Shown: positions 42,323 through 51,369 of the stretch, piece by piece
Numbering within the stretch: the first letter of the stretch is position 1
How the letters are laid out: every line of letters starts with the position of its first letter
Assembly: GCA_944324255.1 (NCBI GenBank)
Contig: CALUVM010000007.1
Span: 1-64,000 of the forward strand
DNA: 64,000 bases
Reading direction: 5' to 3'
Source: Candidatus Gastranaerophilales bacterium
GTDB lineage: Bacteria > Cyanobacteriota > Vampirovibrionia > Gastranaerophilales > Gastranaerophilaceae
Translations under genes and position numbers: made by a program
Notes under the pieces: generated by a model
Seen by the model: the letters and a program-made list of their open reading frames with translations, nothing else
What the model was told of the DNA's origin: nothing
The model's database searches: none

Positions 42323-43752
42323 TTAATATAGACTACCTGACTTTAAGCAAATTTTTTGATGAAAATATAGACTTCTTTATCGGCTCAAGACTCCAAAAAA
42401 TTCAGCAGCCGACAAGAAGGGATTTTGTCCTCACTTTACGCAATAACGGCGAGAGCAGAAAACTATACATCAATATTTCTCCGCAAACATATCATATCTG
42501 TTTTATGACAAAAGAGGGCGAAGAAAGACGAAATATAAAGATTCCGCAGCACCCCCCTATGTTTTGTATGCTTTTAAGGAAATACCTAGAAGGTGCAAAA
42601 GTTTCAGATGCTCTAACGGTTGAAAATGAGAGGATTTTTGAACTCCATTTTGAAACTTATGATGAGTTATCTCAAATGCGTTCGCTTTGCCTGTGCGTTG
42701 AGCTTATGGGAAAACATTCCAATGTTATACTCTATGATAGAGTAACTTCTATAATTCTGGGCTGTGCGCATAATATCGGGGCTGAAAAAAGCCGTTATAG
42801 AGAATTACAGGGAGGATTAAAATACATTTATCCCCCTGGGGTAAATAATACAGGTAAAATAGCAAGTTCTCTGTTTGAATTATTAGAAAAAGAGTACCCG
42901 AAACTTTCGTTAAATGATGCTCTTGATAATTATTATTCAAAAATTCAAGAGGGGGTAAATGTAAAAAGCGAAAAATCTAAACTCCTTAATATTGCTGAAA
43001 GTAAGCTAAAAAAGGTTAAAAATTCCGTATCAAAAATAGAAACCTTGCTGAAAAAACGGGATAATACCGAAAAATATAAACACCTTGGAGATTTATTAAC
43101 CGCAAATCTCTATCTGAAAGCTGATTTTAAAACCGTGGTTGAAGTTTTAGACTATACGACAGGCGAAAATATAGAAATTGAACTTGATTCGACTAAAACA
43201 ATGAATGAAAACGCCCAGAGGTATTATAAACTCTATAATAAATCCAAAACTACCAAAGAAAAATCAAGCCAGCTTCTGGAAAGTTTAAATATCGAACGTG
43301 AATATCTGGAAAATATTATCTATAGTATTAATCGAGCAGAATCTATTAAGGATTTAGAGGAGATAAAGCTGGAACTTGGAATATGTGAGCCTAAAAAACA
43401 TGAGAAAAAACAGCCTCTTGTAGTTACAAAACTTGAAATAGAAGGGTTTGAAGTATATATCGGTAAAAACAATAAACAAAACGATTATATAGTATCAAAG
43501 CTGGCAAAAGATAATGATTACTGGTTTCATACCAGACTTTGCGCAGGTTCTCACGTGCTTTTAAAAGTTAAAGACAAAGAACCAGATGAGAAAGTTCTTT
43601 TTGAATGCTGCAAACTTGCTCGAGAGTATTCTTCCGCGACTCAGCCATCCAAAGTCGGCGTAATCTATACAAGAGCAAAATACCTGCGAAAACCGCCTGC
43701 CGCACCTTTGGGCTACGTAACGTATAAAAATGAGAAAGAAGTTCTCGTATAG
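42319..43752 (+). CDS. rqcH: Rqc2/RqcH ribosome quality-control protein (NFACT family)
   Basis: Binds stalled 50S-peptidyl-tRNA complexes and adds alanine tails that mark the peptide for decay. The 477-aa protein has the NFACT-N domain (RLQKIQQPTRRDFVLTLRNNG), a central coiled-coil (about 215-350) and the C-terminal NFACT-R domain with DNDYWFHTRLCAGSHVLLK and PSKVGVIYTRAKYLRKPP. It is somewhat shorter than the roughly 550-570 aa Gram-positive proteins. Older names include FbpA, a fibronectin-binding-like protein. It converges with the next gene with one base between stops. Confidence 0.88.
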   Translation: MINIDYLTLSKFFDENIDFFIGSRLQKIQQPTRRDFVLTLRNNGESRKLYINISPQTYHICFMTKEGEERRNIKIPQHPPMFCMLLRKYLEGAKVSDALTVENERIFELHFETYDELSQMRSLCLCVELMGKHSNVILYDRVTSIILGCAHNIGAEKSRYRELQGGLKYIYPPGVNNTGKIASSLFELLEKEYPKLSLNDALDNYYSKIQEGVNVKSEKSKLLNIAESKLKKVKNSVSKIETLLKKRDNTEKYKHLGDLLTANLYLKADFKTVVEVLDYTTGENIEIELDSTKTMNENAQRYYKLYNKSKTTKEKSSQLLESLNIEREYLENIIYSINRAESIKDLEEIKLELGICEPKKHEKKQPLVVTKLEIEGFEVYIGKNNKQNDYIVSKLAKDNDYWFHTRLCAGSHVLLKVKDKEPDEKVLFECCKLAREYSSATQPSKVGVIYTRAKYLRKPPAAPLGYVTYKNEKEVLV

Positions 43753-43753
43753 A

Positions 43754-45247
43754 TTACGAGTAAACAAACGGCGGTCCGTTTTTAATCTCAAACAGAATAT
43801 TATCAGCCATTATTTTTAGTTCCTCCGGAGATTTACCGTTTTCTTTCTGCTTCATAAATTCGTCACACAACGGCTCAACATAAGACTCTTTTTTAGCCTT
43901 AAAATTTCTCAATTCTGTTGATACAAGCCTTTTTTGAAGATTAAGTTCAATATCTGCCGAGTATTTTTTTACCTGTACTTCTTTAACTGCTTCTGCCAGA
44001 GCTTTCCCTCCGTAGGCTAATGCTGAAACTCCCGCAATTCCGAAAAACAGATTTTTAAACTGAGGATTCTTAGGATTCATAAGCCAGTCATAGAAGAAAG
44101 ATAAATAATCATTAACATGAGAAAAATAAGTTATCTTATTCCTGCCTGAGCCGCCAATTGCACTGTTAACTTTTTCTGTTGCCTGATTCATATAGGATTT
44201 AAGATATTTTGTAAATTCTTCTTTTTCTTTGGCTGACAGGTTCATTTTGTTTACGTATCCTTCAATCTCAGAAGGCTTTGCGTAAATAGATTCAAGCATA
44301 TTCTCAATAACATGTTTATAGGCTTCTTTACCGGTCAGAGTTTTTCCTTCATGGTTCTGTACCGGTGCGATATCTTTACCTTCATTAAAAGCTTTGATGA
44401 TATTCTCAAGTCCTGCTTTTGTATTTTCTATCCCCTTTTTTAAGAACTCTTCACTCTTTCTTATGTTTTTCATAGAAAAATACCCGAGTCCGAGTATCAT
44501 TCCAAGAGTTAGAACTCCAAGCCCGACGAGCGGAAGCAGCATTCCTGAGGCAGATTTGTTCTCTTTTTCTTTACCTTTAAAGCTCATGTTATCAAGCTCT
44601 GTAGCAAAGAGTTTTGCTTTAGAGGAGAGCATACTCCTTATTATCTGGTTTTTACCTGAAAAAGACTGGGTTTCTACTGCAATTAGATTTTCTTGCAAAT
44701 TCTTTTGGATATCTGCTTCCCGTCTTTTAACCCAAACCTCTTTGAACCCGTCAATGAAAATCTTGCCCATAAATGCCATAGCACCAAGTGTTATAACCCC
44801 TAAAGATGCCAGAATGGTTTTCCTGTTCGGAGATTGAATCATGCTGAATATGCTCTGATGAACTTCGTCGTTTATGCAGTGGTTCCTTGTAATTCCCGGA
44901 AGCAAGTACTCTTTTGTAGATTCCAGCCTGTTTTTTGAAAAACTTTTTACCATATATGTAAATCCGCCCAATAACGCCATAACTCCAGTTGTAGCTGCGC
45001 ATATTGGAAGAAGTGCCGTATTTTTCTTTTCTTCTTTTTCAAAGACTTTTTTAGGTAAATCAATTTGTGTATCTGAAATTACCAGAGTATCTAACGTTTC
45101 ATCCAGTGAAAGCAGAGGATCTTTGACAAAAGCATTGACTATTTTGCCTTCCTTGTTGTTATTTGTATTTCGCCGTTGTGTATCAGTCATATTGCGCTTC
45201 ATACGCCTTGATTCAGCATCATTATCTATCTTCGGTACTGCGTTCAT
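43754..45247 (-). CDS. Unknown membrane protein with an internal duplication, riboswitch operon gene 2
   Basis: A 497-aa protein with four main hydrophobic segments (about residues 77-97, 135-153, 232-255 and 402-420). A unit of about 55 residues is repeated: FKEVWVKRREADIQKNLQ in the first half and VKEVQVKKYSADIELNLQ in the second, each following a membrane helix. No family is recognised. Its start lies 26 bases inside the preceding gene, so translation is coupled. Both genes should be controlled by the cobalamin riboswitch at 45971-46079, which hints at a role tied to B12. Confidence 0.68.
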   Translation of the reverse strand: MNAVPKIDNDAESRRMKRNMTDTQRRNTNNNKEGKIVNAFVKDPLLSLDETLDTLVISDTQIDLPKKVFEKEEKKNTALLPICAATTGVMALLGGFTYMVKSFSKNRLESTKEYLLPGITRNHCINDEVHQSIFSMIQSPNRKTILASLGVITLGAMAFMGKIFIDGFKEVWVKRREADIQKNLQENLIAVETQSFSGKNQIIRSMLSSKAKLFATELDNMSFKGKEKENKSASGMLLPLVGLGVLTLGMILGLGYFSMKNIRKSEEFLKKGIENTKAGLENIIKAFNEGKDIAPVQNHEGKTLTGKEAYKHVIENMLESIYAKPSEIEGYVNKMNLSAKEKEEFTKYLKSYMNQATEKVNSAIGGSGRNKITYFSHVNDYLSFFYDWLMNPKNPQFKNLFFGIAGVSALAYGGKALAEAVKEVQVKKYSADIELNLQKRLVSTELRNFKAKKESYVEPLCDEFMKQKENGKSPEELKIMADNILFEIKNGPPFVYS

Positions 45248-45914
45248 CTTTTTTCTTCTTTCGTCTTAATTTGTGTAGAATGGTTTTTAGGTTGAAAATC
45301 TTTTTATCATCATCAATTTTTGTGTCTTCATCATCTGTATTATTGCGTTTAAATACTTTAAATAACCCTTCAAATTTCGATTTTACCGTACTTATCAGTT
45401 CTGAAACCTTCTTTTCTATAAAGTTTTTTACTTCTCCGAATACGGCGGTTAATTTGTCAGTTATATCCGCCAAACGCTCTTTTATAACCGTAAATCTTTC
45501 GGCTGTATTTGCAATTACGAGAGGAAGATTTCTTATAAAATTGATAACCGGAATTCCGATATTTTTTATTACAAATGCTATTGGTTTTAAAAGTATATTG
45601 TTAGAAATCCTCTGTGTAAATTGAAGCATACTCTCAGAAAGTTTTGCCATTGTACTTTCAAAATTCTTTATAGCTTCCAGATGTTTTTCAAGATTCTGTT
45701 CGTGAGCTTCAATTCTATGTTCTCTTGCCCTCATCATTGCACCTATCATTGCACACTGATGATAACTCATTTCTCCCGGCTTTTGAGGTCTTTCTCCAAC
45801 TCTGCCCCCTCCGCCTCCGCCCATTTTTGAGCATACAGGACAAGCCCCCGGTGCTAATCCGTGAGGACAAGTTCCTGCGTTAACTTTGTTTACGTTTTGA
45901 ACAGAATTCGACAA
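45222..45914 (-). CDS. Unknown Cys-motif protein, riboswitch operon gene 1
   Basis: A 230-aa protein. The N-terminal CPHGLAPGACPVC motif (about 15-27) looks like a small metal site and is followed by a Gly run. A long helical region comes next, with a hydrophobic part at about 100-130, and then a very basic tail (RRKKKKDER). The start is a TTG at 45914 with AAAGGGA about 9 bases upstream; no ATG with a site is available. It is the first gene after the cobalamin riboswitch. I cannot assign a function; it does not resemble B12 transport or synthesis proteins I know. Confidence 0.68.
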   Translation of the reverse strand: MSNSVQNVNKVNAGTCPHGLAPGACPVCSKMGGGGGGRVGERPQKPGEMSYHQCAMIGAMMRAREHRIEAHEQNLEKHLEAIKNFESTMAKLSESMLQFTQRISNNILLKPIAFVIKNIGIPVINFIRNLPLVIANTAERFTVIKERLADITDKLTAVFGEVKNFIEKKVSELISTVKSKFEGLFKVFKRNNTDDEDTKIDDDKKIFNLKTILHKLRRKKKKDERSTEDR

Positions 45915-45970
45915 TACTAAATTCCCTTTGTTATTGCCGCTTCACCCTATTATTCCAACCCCGAATGACT

Positions 45971-46079
45971 AACAATACCTTGTCCCGAGGTATTGTTTAA
46001 AAGAAAGGTATTCCGGCTATAACGGCTGCGGCACAGTCACGGATTCTCACCGTAGTTTCCCTGTATTAAGTTTCTTTTA
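45971..46079 (-). promoter_or_regulatory. Cobalamin riboswitch
   Basis: The minus strand carries the conserved core: ACAGGGAAAC, then CGGTGAGAATCCG, then ACTGTGCCGCAGCC and AGCCGGAATACC. Arms TAAAAGAAA (46071-46079) and TTTCTTTTA (45998-46006) close it as P1. A hairpin AACAATACC / GGTATTGTT (45971-45997) follows directly; its loop TCGGGACAA can pair with TGTGCCG of the core at six of seven positions, as in the kissing loop of this class. The gene start is 57 bases downstream. No terminator is seen there, so translational control is more likely. Confidence 0.85.
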
Positions 46080-46107
46080 TCGTAAAATAACGTGAAAAAA
46101 TAGTCAA
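46079..46107 (-). promoter_or_regulatory. Candidate promoter of the riboswitch RNA
   Basis: TTGACT (46102-46107), a 17-base spacer and TACGAT (46079-46084), minus strand. Its -10 box touches the 5' arm of the riboswitch P1, so either P1 is shorter in the RNA or the start lies further upstream. Confidence 0.5.
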
Positions 46108-46137
46108 TAAAATCTTTATAATTTCTAACTTACAAAC

Positions 46138-46170
46138 ATCGAGAGCCCCTCTTCGGGGCTCTCGATCATT
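46138..46170 (-). terminator. GC-rich terminator hairpin
   Basis: ATCGAGAGCCCC / GGGGCTCTCGAT (46138-46149 and 46155-46166) with a 5-base loop. It lies between the gene at 46257 and the riboswitch and should insulate the two units. Confidence 0.75.
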
Positions 46171-46256
46171 TTCGACTATATGTGTCCCTTAACAGGGGAT
46201 TCTTAATAAGGAGTGTCCATAAAATCAGATTCTACTTGCACTACGAACATTTACTC

Positions 46257-47702
46257 CTAGCCGGAGAATGTTTTGTATGAAGATTCAATGTTATCATCAA
46301 TTACTTTAGAAACTGCTTCAATTTCTGTTGTAATCTGTGTTCTTTCGTTATCCAATCTTTGAAGTTTTAATTCAAGGTTTCTGTCTTCCTGTTGGATAAT
46401 TTCAGTCTTAGCATTGATTTCTTGTTGAGCTTTATCATATTCATACTGGGCGTATTCATATTCAGCGTATGCATCTTGATAAGCTAACTCATCTGTAACC
46501 GTTGCTGCTTCAAGGGCAATTTCGGTATATCCGATAATATTTCCTTCTGAATCAGTGTTTGGTACTGACATAGAAGTTATTCTTCCTGAAGTATCGAATG
46601 TTAGTTCACATCCTTCAATACTTTCTGTATAAGTGTATGAACCATTCGGGATATATTCATAGACCAAAGCTCTGTCATCTGAACCTTGAACATCTTCTGT
46701 CAATGCAAAGTACGGGATTGTTTTCCCTGATTCAGAAGTTGTAAAGTATACCATAACTCCGCTAAGGTCAAAATCTTCACCGAATGTATTGCGGATGGCT
46801 GATTCATAACCGCTCCAACCGATATCTGCAAACTGATCCATTTTGCGAGCTTCTTCAAATGTATATGCAACTTCACCGCTGATAAGATAAGAGTTCGGGT
46901 TTGGATTCGGAATGTTTTCTGAACCGTTATCACTTCTTACAAAGTAATTAGTGTTTGGTTTTAACTGGAATCCTCCGTCAACTTTTGTAAAATCACTTTC
47001 AGTTGCTGCTCTCCATTTGCCGCCATCTTCAACATAGTAATTAGCGATAGAAGAAATTGTATTGTATACTCTTTCATCCGGAGCTTTTTCTACAGCAGTG
47101 TTTATATCTTCCTGATATTCATCAGTGTCATTATTCAATCTGTAATATGTCTTGCCTTCTTCATATGATTCAGCTCTTACAAAACGACCTGTAGCGTCAT
47201 CTTTAGTATAGTATTCGGCTTCATCAAAATTTTCAGCAGTAACAGCAGGGTTTTGAACCATAAATCTGTCGCCTTGTTCATAAGTTTTTTGTACATATGC
47301 ATCTACAGGCTGAAGAGTTGAAACTTCATCTGGTTCGTTCAATATTGTACCTGTTAATTCTGCTCCCGGTTTAGAAACGATAGCTGAACCATATCTTTGT
47401 GAAAGAGCTTCACCGGCTCTGGTAATTTGTTTTTCAATAATATAGCTTTGACCGTCAGCAGAAGGTTTAACTGAACCAAGTGTAAAGTTATTTGCACCAT
47501 CTGAGCCGGAGTACTGTACTGTAGTAAAGTCATTAGTTGATGGAGGTGTCGGAACTTCCATTGCTAACAAACTGTTATATAAGGATGTACTCTGTTGAGA
47601 AAGAACAGTTCTTTCCTGGTTAATTTGTTGTCCCTGATACTCTACATTTGATTGTCTTGCAATCAATCCTAAATACCTTGCTTGTGATGCTGACATACCC
47701 AT
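46257..47702 (-). CDS. Possible flagellar-type axial protein with coiled-coil ends
   Basis: A 481-aa protein without a signal peptide. The N-terminus MGMSASQARYLGLIARQSNVE runs into a heptad-like helix (to about 50). A variable beta-rich middle contains repeated Y-x-x-G-x-x-Y/F patterns (YVQKTYEQGDRFMV, RAESYEEGKTYYRL). The C-terminus from about 405 is again a long helix (EINAKTEIIQQEDRNLELKL). Helical ends around a variable core are the layout of flagellin and hook-associated proteins. A sigma-28 promoter drives it. The axial role is inference; homologs with similar starts are, to my knowledge, common in this lineage. Confidence 0.65.
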   Translation of the reverse strand: MGMSASQARYLGLIARQSNVEYQGQQINQERTVLSQQSTSLYNSLLAMEVPTPPSTNDFTTVQYSGSDGANNFTLGSVKPSADGQSYIIEKQITRAGEALSQRYGSAIVSKPGAELTGTILNEPDEVSTLQPVDAYVQKTYEQGDRFMVQNPAVTAENFDEAEYYTKDDATGRFVRAESYEEGKTYYRLNNDTDEYQEDINTAVEKAPDERVYNTISSIANYYVEDGGKWRAATESDFTKVDGGFQLKPNTNYFVRSDNGSENIPNPNPNSYLISGEVAYTFEEARKMDQFADIGWSGYESAIRNTFGEDFDLSGVMVYFTTSESGKTIPYFALTEDVQGSDDRALVYEYIPNGSYTYTESIEGCELTFDTSGRITSMSVPNTDSEGNIIGYTEIALEAATVTDELAYQDAYAEYEYAQYEYDKAQQEINAKTEIIQQEDRNLELKLQRLDNERTQITTEIEAVSKVIDDNIESSYKTFSG

Positions 47703-47743
47703 AGTTGGTGTCTCCTTTTCCTTTTTTCGTTTCTTTACTATCT

Positions 47744-47770
47744 ATTACGGCATTTTTTTCTAAAACTTTA
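47744..47770 (-). promoter_or_regulatory. Sigma-28 (FliA) promoter
   Basis: Minus strand TAAAGTTT (47763-47770), exactly 11 bases, then GCCGTAAT (47744-47751). The -35 is perfect and the -10 keeps GCCG. The spacer is nearly identical to that of the promoter at 18153. The ATG at 47702 is about 40 bases downstream. Confidence 0.72.
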
Positions 47771-47848
47771 GCTTTTTGTTACAATTATTTACAAAACTTT
47801 ATATTATGTTACAAAGCCATATTTTATTTACGTTACAATATAGTTATT

Positions 47849-49168
47849 ATGTTTAAGAAAAATTGGTTTTATATTAAAGATATAGCCCGTATTGCAGCCC
47901 CTATAATACTTGGAAATCTGGGGTTTATATTAATTGGTGTAGGAGATGTAATTGTAGCAGGCAGACATTCAACAAATACACTTGCAGCAATAAGTATTGC
48001 CACTGCTATTATCAATTGTATTATGACTTTTGGAATGGGAATTTTAACAAGTATATCCCCGATTCTTTCCAATTACAGGGGAGCTGATAAAGAGCCTGAA
48101 AAATATTTTTATCCTTCGTTGAAATTTACCGCATTACTTTCGCTCCTGGCATCGGTATTAATTCTTATTTCAATTCCGTTTATTGACAAACTCGGATTTT
48201 CAGAAGAATTAACCCCTATAATAAAAGAATACTTTTTTGTAACGGCTTTTTCTACATTCGGCGCTTACCTGCATACGATGTCAAAAGAGTTTCTGCAAGC
48301 GTTTGAAATTGTTGTGTTCCCAAATATTCTAACAGTTATCTGTATCTTTGTTAACTTGTTTTTGAATATCGGGCTTGTTTTCGGATTTGGACCGCTTCCG
48401 CCGATGGGAGCTATCGGGCTGGCTGTTGCAACTCTTATTACAAGATATATTATGGGGGTTGTACTTTTCATATACTGTTATATGAAAGTTAAAATCAAAC
48501 ACCATAAAGACAAGAATTATTACAAAGATTTAATTAGAGTAGGTCTTCCTTCTTCTTTAGCTATATTAATAGAATTTGTAGCATTTAACAGCATTACGGT
48601 AATAATGGGAAGAGTTAACGGAATTTATGCTGCAGCTCAAAATGTAGTCTGTACTATAACAACGGTTTCTTTTATGGTTCCGCTTGCTATAGCTAATGCA
48701 GCTGCTGTAAAAGTTGGTTTTGCAAATGGAGCCAAGGACTTTTTCTCTTTAAGACATTATGCATATACAGCAATGGGAATGTCAGTGATTTTTATGGCAG
48801 CAAGTGCAGTTTTTGTCGGCATATTCCCGGGAATCTTAATAAGTTTATTTACAAAAGATTCTGCGCTTGTAGAAGTGGGAATTCCTGTTATGTATATTCT
48901 TTGTTTCTTTCAGGTATTTGACGGACTGCAGGTTACTCTTGCGGGGATATTTAGAGGCTTAAAACAAACCGGAATTGTTATGCTTGCTAATTTTATAGCA
49001 TACTGGCTTATTGCACTTCCGCTGGGCTGTACACTTGCACTGCATTATAAATTTAATCTTGTCGGATTCTGGTACGGTCTAATTATTTCCGCTATAATAT
49101 TATGTACAATAATGTTTACGCATCTTATGCAAAAATTTAAATATCTGAGACAACTTCAGCGAGGATAG
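47849..49168 (+). CDS. MATE-family efflux transporter
   Basis: A 439-aa inner-membrane exporter with 12 hydrophobic helices, of the NorM/DinF superfamily, which expels cationic drugs or toxic compounds in exchange for H+ or Na+. IAAPIILGNLGFILIGVGDV at the start and FLQAFEIVVFPNI in the first half fit. The ATG at 47849 (MFKKNW) is chosen; a longer in-frame reading from 47705 would cross the divergent promoter region and adds a non-homologous tail. TACAAT lies 9 bases before the ATG and there is no ribosome site. rsmE follows after 4 bases. Confidence 0.9.
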   Translation: MFKKNWFYIKDIARIAAPIILGNLGFILIGVGDVIVAGRHSTNTLAAISIATAIINCIMTFGMGILTSISPILSNYRGADKEPEKYFYPSLKFTALLSLLASVLILISIPFIDKLGFSEELTPIIKEYFFVTAFSTFGAYLHTMSKEFLQAFEIVVFPNILTVICIFVNLFLNIGLVFGFGPLPPMGAIGLAVATLITRYIMGVVLFIYCYMKVKIKHHKDKNYYKDLIRVGLPSSLAILIEFVAFNSITVIMGRVNGIYAAAQNVVCTITTVSFMVPLAIANAAAVKVGFANGAKDFFSLRHYAYTAMGMSVIFMAASAVFVGIFPGILISLFTKDSALVEVGIPVMYILCFFQVFDGLQVTLAGIFRGLKQTGIVMLANFIAYWLIALPLGCTLALHYKFNLVGFWYGLIISAIILCTIMFTHLMQKFKYLRQLQRG

Positions 49169-49172
49169 CTTA

Positions 49173-49904
49173 ATGCCGCATTTTTTTATAAGTTCAGAAA
49201 ATATAAATAATAATTTTATAACCGTATCGGATAATGAAAATTATCGCCATCTTGCAAAATCCCTCAGAATTCGGCGGGGTGAGAAGCTGCTTTTTATTGA
49301 TGAAAATCAGATTCAATATGAAACATCTGTATCTGATATAGATTCTTCAAAAATTATTTGTGAAATTAAAACATCCTACCCGTCAAAAAGAGATTTAGAT
49401 TTTGATTTATATTTAGCACAGTCGCCGTTAAGAAGTGATTCCCAGCTTACAATTATGGAAAAAGCGACGGAGCTCGGTGTAAGAGGAGTATATCCTGTTG
49501 TCACAGATAATTGTGCGCTTAGTTCAGCAATGCTGAGTAAGAAACAGGAAAAGTGGCAAAAGGTTATGTATGAAGCTTCAAAACAATGTGAAAGAGCTAA
49601 AGTTCCGACTTGCTTTGAGATAACTACTCTTGAAGAAGTTCTAAAAAATAGTTTTGATAAGATAATTGTTTTTGCGGAACGCTCTGAGGAAATTTCCTTA
49701 AAACAGTATCTTAATAAAAATAAAATTAAAAAAGGAGAAAAAATTCTTGTTATAATTGGTCCAGAGGGGGGATTTTCCCAAAGAGAATTTGACTTTTTTA
49801 AAGAAAAACAATTACCTCTTGTCACAATGGGGGATTTAATATTAAAGGCAGATACTGCTGTTATCGTCGGACTTGGAGATATTATATATGAATATCAGGG
49901 ATGA
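49173..49904 (+). CDS. rsmE: 16S rRNA m3U1498 methyltransferase
   Basis: A SPOUT-fold methyltransferase that modifies U1498 of 16S rRNA. The 243-aa protein has an N-terminal PUA-like RNA-binding part (HLAKSLRIRRGEKLLFID), MEKATELGVRGVYPV, and the C-terminal knot with VIIGPEGGFSQREFDF and LILKADTAVIVGL. It sits between the MATE exporter and the cca-like gene and overlaps the latter by 17 bases. Confidence 0.94.
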   Translation: MPHFFISSENINNNFITVSDNENYRHLAKSLRIRRGEKLLFIDENQIQYETSVSDIDSSKIICEIKTSYPSKRDLDFDLYLAQSPLRSDSQLTIMEKATELGVRGVYPVVTDNCALSSAMLSKKQEKWQKVMYEASKQCERAKVPTCFEITTLEEVLKNSFDKIIVFAERSEEISLKQYLNKNKIKKGEKILVIIGPEGGFSQREFDFFKEKQLPLVTMGDLILKADTAVIVGLGDIIYEYQG

Positions 49905-51318
49905 TTTTATTATTTCAAAGCTTCATAAGGGATATCTTGTAGGCGGCGCAGTCAGAGATTTTCTGTTAGGGAATAGCGAAGGAAATTTTACGGTTGACCG
50001 TGATATTGCAATACAAAATGCAGAAGAGTTCGCACATGAGCTTGCTAAAAAATTTGATGGAACATTTATTGTTCTTGATAACGAAAATAAAATATTCAGA
50101 GTTGTTCTAAGTGATAAAATCAACTACCTTGATATATCGGAAATTGTAGGTAAAAATATTCAAGAAGATATCTTAAGGCGGGATTTTACGATAAATGCAA
50201 TAGCCTATGACCTTGGAAAAGATGAATTTATTGATATAACCGGCGGAATTGAGGATTTAAGAAATAAAAAACTCAGACCGGTTCGAGAAGAAAATTTTAA
50301 AGATGATCCGCTGAGGATTTTAAGGGCTTTTCGCTTTCTTTCAACTACCGGTTTTGAAATGACAGAGGAGCTAAAAGAGGGTATAATAAAATATTTGCCT
50401 CTTGCGATGAAGCCTGCAAAAGAACGGGTTCATTATGAACTAATGAAACTTTTCGGGGGCAAATATTGTGCCGAAACGCTTTTATTAATGGATAAGTTCG
50501 GTATTTTAGAACAGCTTTTCCCGTGTGTTAGAGAATTGAAACTGGTTCCGCCTAATACCCATCATCATTTGGATTTATTCCATCATGTTATTGAAACTGT
50601 AAGAAATATTGAGCTGTTGTATGAGAATCTTTCTCCGGATGGGAAAAAGCATATGGATTCCGTTGATTTTGGAGGCTTTCCGAGGATAAATCATCTTAAA
50701 CTAGCAGGTTTTTTGCATGATATCGGAAAGTATTCCACCTGGACTATTGAAAACGGGAAATGTGATAAATTAGACTGTCTTTATAATAAACCTGAATGTA
50801 CAGAGTGTGATGCCCGCCACCGCTTTATTAAACATGATGAAGTCGGTTCAAAAATGTGTGTATCAATTCTTAGAGAACTTAAATTTTCTAAAAGACAGAT
50901 AGATTATATTTCAAATATGATAAAACATCATATTTATCCGTCTAATGTTCTTGCTGCTCCGGATTTGAGCGAAAAAGTAATGATGCGGTATCTGAGAAAA
51001 ATGGAAAATAGTGTTATAGATAATATATTACTTGCCAAAGCCGACCGCTTATCCGCAAGAGGTCCGGCAATTACTGAAGAGATTGTTAAATCGAATCTGG
51101 AAGGTTTAGACAAACTTCTAAACTTCTATTTTGAAAAAAAAGATACATTGAAGCCTCTTCCCAAACTGATTGATGGTAATGAAATAATGCAGATGAGAGG
51201 AATTCCGCAATCTCCTCTTCTAGGTGAAATAATTGCTCTTCTTCGGGAAGCTCAATATAACGGTGATATTACAACAAGAGAAGAGGCTGAATTTTTTATA
51301 AAGAATTATCCGCTATAA
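49888..51318 (+). CDS. CCA tRNA nucleotidyltransferase / poly(A) polymerase family with HD domain
   Basis: A class II nucleotidyltransferase that adds or repairs the CCA end of tRNAs. The 476-aa protein has GGAVRDFLLG at about 19-28, the metal-binding DRD in VDRDIAIQ, and RRDFTINAIAYDL. An HD domain follows at about 240-350 (GFLHDIGKYSTW, DEVGSKM). A Cys pair cluster (CDKLDCLYNKPECTECD) is inserted near the HD motif and may bind metal. The ATG at 49888 has GGAG 9 bases upstream. Some cyanobacteria-like bacteria split A- and CC-adding enzymes, so exact specificity is open; tRNA-His here already encodes CCA. Confidence 0.87.
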   Translation: MNIRDDFIISKLHKGYLVGGAVRDFLLGNSEGNFTVDRDIAIQNAEEFAHELAKKFDGTFIVLDNENKIFRVVLSDKINYLDISEIVGKNIQEDILRRDFTINAIAYDLGKDEFIDITGGIEDLRNKKLRPVREENFKDDPLRILRAFRFLSTTGFEMTEELKEGIIKYLPLAMKPAKERVHYELMKLFGGKYCAETLLLMDKFGILEQLFPCVRELKLVPPNTHHHLDLFHHVIETVRNIELLYENLSPDGKKHMDSVDFGGFPRINHLKLAGFLHDIGKYSTWTIENGKCDKLDCLYNKPECTECDARHRFIKHDEVGSKMCVSILRELKFSKRQIDYISNMIKHHIYPSNVLAAPDLSEKVMMRYLRKMENSVIDNILLAKADRLSARGPAITEEIVKSNLEGLDKLLNFYFEKKDTLKPLPKLIDGNEIMQMRGIPQSPLLGEIIALLREAQYNGDITTREEAEFFIKNYPL

Positions 51319-51350
51319 AAATAACCTCCGTTATAAACGGAGGTTATTTT
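51317..51350. terminator. Bidirectional terminator
   Basis: A 16-bp stem (51317-51332 with 51336-51350 and following T) with an ATA loop, flanked by A-run and T-run. It lies between convergent genes and should serve both strands. Confidence 0.88.
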
Positions 51351-51369
51351 TAATCTTTTTGTGTCTAAA

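Noticed and set aside
45971-46079. TPP, SAM or glycine riboswitch
   Set aside because: None of the conserved cores of those classes is present; the GGTGAGAATCC and CCGCAGCC blocks are specific to cobalamin elements.
47705-47848. N-terminal extension of the MATE gene from 47705
   Set aside because: It crosses the divergent sigma-28 promoter region and adds a hydrophobic tail unlike MATE proteins; the ATG at 47849 gives a normal protein.
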